From Streptomyces cynarae (GTDB lineage: Bacteria > Actinomycetota > Actinomycetes > Streptomycetales > Streptomycetaceae): a stretch of 64,000 bases of DNA. The position numbers were made by a program, and so were the translations under genes. Below, in pieces: positions 61,442-64,000 of the stretch. Each line of letters starts with the position of its first letter. The stretch's first letter is position 1. Where the stretch lies: assembly GCF_025642135.1 (NCBI RefSeq), contig NZ_CP106793.1, forward strand, positions 7,780,001 to 7,844,000, read 5' to 3'. The notes beneath the pieces are model-generated. The model was not told the DNA's origin and did not search any database. It saw nothing but the letters and a program-made list of their open reading frames with translations.

Positions 61442-61804
61442 GTGATGGGGACAGCGGATCCGGCGCCGCGGTGCGTGGGTGCCTCAATCAGGCCCGCCCA
61501 GCACGATCTTCCACACACGGGTCGCCGCCTGGAGGTTCAGCCGGTCCCAGCCGCTGCCCGCTCCACCCTTCTGCTCTACACCGACGGGCTGATCGAACGC
61601 CGCGGCGAATCCCTGGACGCAGGTTTGACCCGACTGCGCCAGCACGCTGCTGCCCTCGCCCGCGAACACCTGCCCGCCTTCTGTGATGAACTCCTCGCCG
61701 GACCCCTCACCGAGCGCTGCCCTGACGACGTCGCCCTCCTCACCCTGCGCCTTCACCCACTCGGCCTCGCGGCGCTCCGGTCGCCCGCAGCGACCATCCT
61801 GTGA
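61442..61804 (+). pseudogene. C-terminal fragment of a SpoIIE-type PP2C phosphatase
   Basis: Residues from about 40 on (STLLLYTDGLIERRGESLDAGLTRLRQHAAAL, then CPDDVALLTLRLHP) are the end of the PP2C/SpoIIE phosphatase domain. The DG metal motif and the final DD are retained. The first 35 residues are not family-like, and the N-terminal two thirds of the domain are absent. This is a gene remnant. Confidence 0.7.
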
Positions 61805-61957
61805 TTCATCGGCTGAGCACTGGACTCCATGACGCTGCCACGAAAGCCTTCAAGACGATCTCCACCAAGGACTTCACCGCTGCAACCTCGGCCTCGGCAC
61901 GCCGCATAGCAATCGACCACACCGACACGAGGTGGTTACTGTCCAGGTATCGGGTAC

Positions 61958-64000
61958 ATGATCCGCATGGAAGCCGGGCGTGGTCGCTCGTCGGATACGG
62001 ACAACGGCAGCGGGAATGACAGCGCGGACACCTCCGCGGCGGGCGCGCCGAGCCCGGATGCCCTGCTGCCGAAGCTCAGTGACCGAGACCTGAAGATCCT
62101 GCGCTACGTCGGACGCGAGTGGGGGCAGGTCCTGGAGGGTCCCGAAGCGTGGCGGTCCGCGCTGCCGGTGGATCCCAACCTCGGCGGCTACCCGGACGCC
62201 GTGCGCCCGAAGCGTTTCGGTCGCTTCGTACCCCTCACCGGCCTGCCCGGAGTCGAGGCAGAAGAGGAAGCTGAGGCCCCACCGTCGCCGCTTGGACGCG
62301 TCGGCCACCACGTCCGGCGGGTACTGCTGGGCCCTCCGCTCGCGGGCACCGCGATCGCCGCCGAGCGGATGCGCAAACTGGTGGCGCTGCCGGTCCTGTC
62401 GGCGGACGCCCTCTCCTCGGTCGCCTACGGCCCCGAGGCAATGCTGGCAGTGCTGGTACTCGGCGGCGCCGCCGGACTGCGCTACTCCCTACCGATCGCC
62501 GCGGTCATCGCCTTCATGATGCTCGCCGTCGGCGTTTCCTACCGCCAGACGATCCGCGCTTATCCACACGGCGGCGGCTCGTACATCGTGGCCAGCGACA
62601 ATCTCGGACGGGTGCCAGGTGTGATCGCCGCCGCCGGCCTGATGATCGACTACATCATGACCGTCGCCGTCTCGATCGCCTCGGGGATCGAGGCGATCAC
62701 CTCAGCCCTGCCCGCACTCGCCCCGAGCGCGGTGATGATCGGTGTGGCGGTGATCGTCGTCCTGCTGGTGGGGAACCTGCGCGGAGTACGCCAGGCGGGT
62801 GCCGCCTTCGCGGCACCCACGTACGCGTTCATCATCGCGGTCTTCACGCTTGTGGCCGTGGGGCTGGCCGACGCGGCCGCCCACGGATTCCAGCCCATGC
62901 CGACGCCCCGGCTTCCGGTCACGGAAGGAGTCACCCTGCTGCTGGTCCTGCGGGCCTTCACCTCCGGATCCACGGCCATGACCGGTATCGAGGCGATCTC
63001 CAACGCCGTACCAGCATTCCGCCCGACGGAGTGGCGCAATGCCCGTACGACGCTGACCTGGATGGTCACCGTGCTGATCATCCTGTTCGGCGGCACGGTC
63101 GCACTGGTCCACCTCGACGGGGTGGTGCCGCACGGCAACGAGACTGTCCTCTCCCAACTCGCTCGCCGTACCTTCGGCCCCGGAGTCATGTACGGCTATG
63201 TACAGGCGGCGACGGCCGCCATCCTGCTGCTGGCCGCCAACACCGCCTTCAACGACTTTCCCCGCGTGCTGTTCCTGCTGGCACGCAGCGGCCACGCACC
63301 GCGCCTGTTCCTGCGCGTCGGCGACCGGCTCGCCTTCAGCAACGGAATCCTGGCCCTGGCGCTGGCCGCGATCGCAATCTTCGTCGGGTTCGCCGGCAAC
63401 ACGCAGTCCCTGATCCCGCTGTACGCCGTCGGGGTGTTCCTGGCGTTCACCCTGTCGCAGGCCGGCATGGTGGTGCACTGGCTGCGCCACCGCGATCAGG
63501 CCCACTGGCGCAAGAGCCTCATCTTCAACGCCACCGGCGGCCTGCTGTCCGCCATCGTCTTCGTCACCGCAGGCATCACCAAGTTCACCGAGGGCGCATG
63601 GGTCGCCGTCCTCGTGATCGGACTCCTCGTCCTGCTTGCCCTGCGCATCCGCCGCCACTACGACCTCTGCACCCAGGCCCTCGCCCTGCGCCCCCACGTC
63701 ATCGAACTGCCCCGACAGTCGGCACCGGGTTCCGGACCGCAAGTGCGGCCGACTGCCATGCCCCCTATGACAGCGGACACCGAGACGGAGGAACTAGAGG
63801 AAGCCGAGAGTGAGGAATACCCGGAGGAGGTCAGCCACCTGGTCATCGTGCCCATCGCCCGGCTCGACCTCGCCGGCATGCGCGCACTGGCATACGCGGC
63901 CTCCCTCGGACAACCTCTCCTGGCCCTGCATCTCAGCCCGACCGAGACCGAGGCGGAACGCTTCCGCAGCTACTGGGCGACCTGGGGCGACCACCTCCCG
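61958..64000 (+). CDS. KimA/YdaO-like APC potassium/amino-acid permease (3' end outside window)
   Basis: 681 codons are present and the frame is still open at the window end. A charged cytoplasmic N-terminus of about 140 residues leads into VALPVLSADALSSVAYGPEAMLAVL, the characteristic first helix of KimA-like transporters. TIRAYPHGGGSYIVASDNLG, GLMIDYIMTVAVSIASGIEAI and FTSGSTAMTGIEAISNAVPAF follow. After about 12 helices an acidic linker (about 605-625) leads to the start of a soluble domain (HLVIVPIARLDLAG). Family members import potassium and are often controlled by c-di-AMP. Start ATG 61958 (or 61967) has a weak ribosome site. Confidence 0.87.
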   Translation, partial: MIRMEAGRGRSSDTDNGSGNDSADTSAAGAPSPDALLPKLSDRDLKILRYVGREWGQVLEGPEAWRSALPVDPNLGGYPDAVRPKRFGRFVPLTGLPGVEAEEEAEAPPSPLGRVGHHVRRVLLGPPLAGTAIAAERMRKLVALPVLSADALSSVAYGPEAMLAVLVLGGAAGLRYSLPIAAVIAFMMLAVGVSYRQTIRAYPHGGGSYIVASDNLGRVPGVIAAAGLMIDYIMTVAVSIASGIEAITSALPALAPSAVMIGVAVIVVLLVGNLRGVRQAGAAFAAPTYAFIIAVFTLVAVGLADAAAHGFQPMPTPRLPVTEGVTLLLVLRAFTSGSTAMTGIEAISNAVPAFRPTEWRNARTTLTWMVTVLIILFGGTVALVHLDGVVPHGNETVLSQLARRTFGPGVMYGYVQAATAAILLLAANTAFNDFPRVLFLLARSGHAPRLFLRVGDRLAFSNGILALALAAIAIFVGFAGNTQSLIPLYAVGVFLAFTLSQAGMVVHWLRHRDQAHWRKSLIFNATGGLLSAIVFVTAGITKFTEGAWVAVLVIGLLVLLALRIRRHYDLCTQALALRPHVIELPRQSAPGSGPQVRPTAMPPMTADTETEELEEAESEEYPEEVSHLVIVPIARLDLAGMRALAYAASLGQPLLALHLSPTETEAERFRSYWATWGDHLP

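Noticed and set aside
61434..61451. TCCCCA / TGGGGA palindrome resembling part of a type I-E CRISPR repeat
   Set aside because: Only one copy, no spacer-repeat periodicity and no cas genes nearby.
61805..61957. Possible c-di-AMP (ydaO-type) riboswitch before the KimA-like gene
   Set aside because: Only 153 bp are available and I could not find the conserved helices of that riboswitch class.

Overview
The DNA is chromosomal sequence from a Streptomyces or a close relative. The G+C is very high with strong third-position bias, GTG starts and 4-bp start/stop overlaps are frequent, and several actinomycete-typical families are present (a conservon, XRE-TPR regulators, DUF5709-, DUF6397- and DUF6886-type proteins, a type II Wadjet system). 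I found no tRNA, rRNA or CRISPR array. All family names come from reading the translated sequence; no database search was run.

Layout. 1-3748: the end of a conservon (cvnB partial, cvnC, cvnD), an F420-type oxidoreductase, a second roadblock protein and a DUF6397-like protein. 3788-8954: acyl-CoA thioesterase, Ski2-like helicase, membrane hydrolase, zinc-independent L31 and a DUF5709 protein. 9289-12874: a heterodimeric ABC exporter pair with complementary degenerate ATP sites; one subunit is frameshifted. 13105-16520: an L,D-transpeptidase-like lipoprotein, then a MarR regulator divergent from an ABC exporter, with a candidate operator between them. 16539-21762: a sulfonate uptake and desulfonation operon (ssuC-B-A-D plus a flavoprotein) behind a 27-residue cysteine-containing leader peptide that looks leaderless. 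21848-22270: yjbQ.

22316-36514 looks like an integrated accessory island: a large serine recombinase, a low-G+C gene that may be a phage-type directionality factor, a gene-poor stretch with strong hairpins and helically phased repeats, a complete type II Wadjet operon (jetABCD), an anti-sigma-like ATPase and a protein made of four HTH repeats. A glutamyl-tRNA synthetase, probably a second copy, follows at 36566-37981.

37993-46719 is a tightly coupled eight-gene leftward operon: two GT4 glycosyltransferases, a D-2-hydroxyacid dehydrogenase, two different radical SAM enzymes, a nucleotidyltransferase-like protein, a NodU-type carbamoyltransferase and a small-alarmone-hydrolase-like HD protein. 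I do not recognise this combination. It is the best candidate here for an undescribed biosynthetic system, probably for a glycosylated, carbamoylated small molecule. Divergent from it is a rightward chain of small overlapping genes (47132-48777). An XRE-TPR regulator and accessory genes that resemble cargo of actinomycete integrative elements, but without a TraB/FtsK gene, lie further right (48888-53870).

A palindrome, CGGACA-N3-TGTCCG, occurs upstream of the biosynthetic operon, of the XRE-TPR regulator and of the gene after it. A 13/15 match lies upstream of the ATPase gene in the Wadjet island. This suggests one regulon linking both accessory regions.

53950-59265: an amino-acid permease with a glutamine-synthetase-like ligase, a LuxR-type regulator, an APH-fold kinase and a methyltransferase. 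59262-61804 is a gene graveyard (broken kinase, ABC exporter without its ATPase domain, phosphatase tail). A KimA-like permease runs off the right edge.
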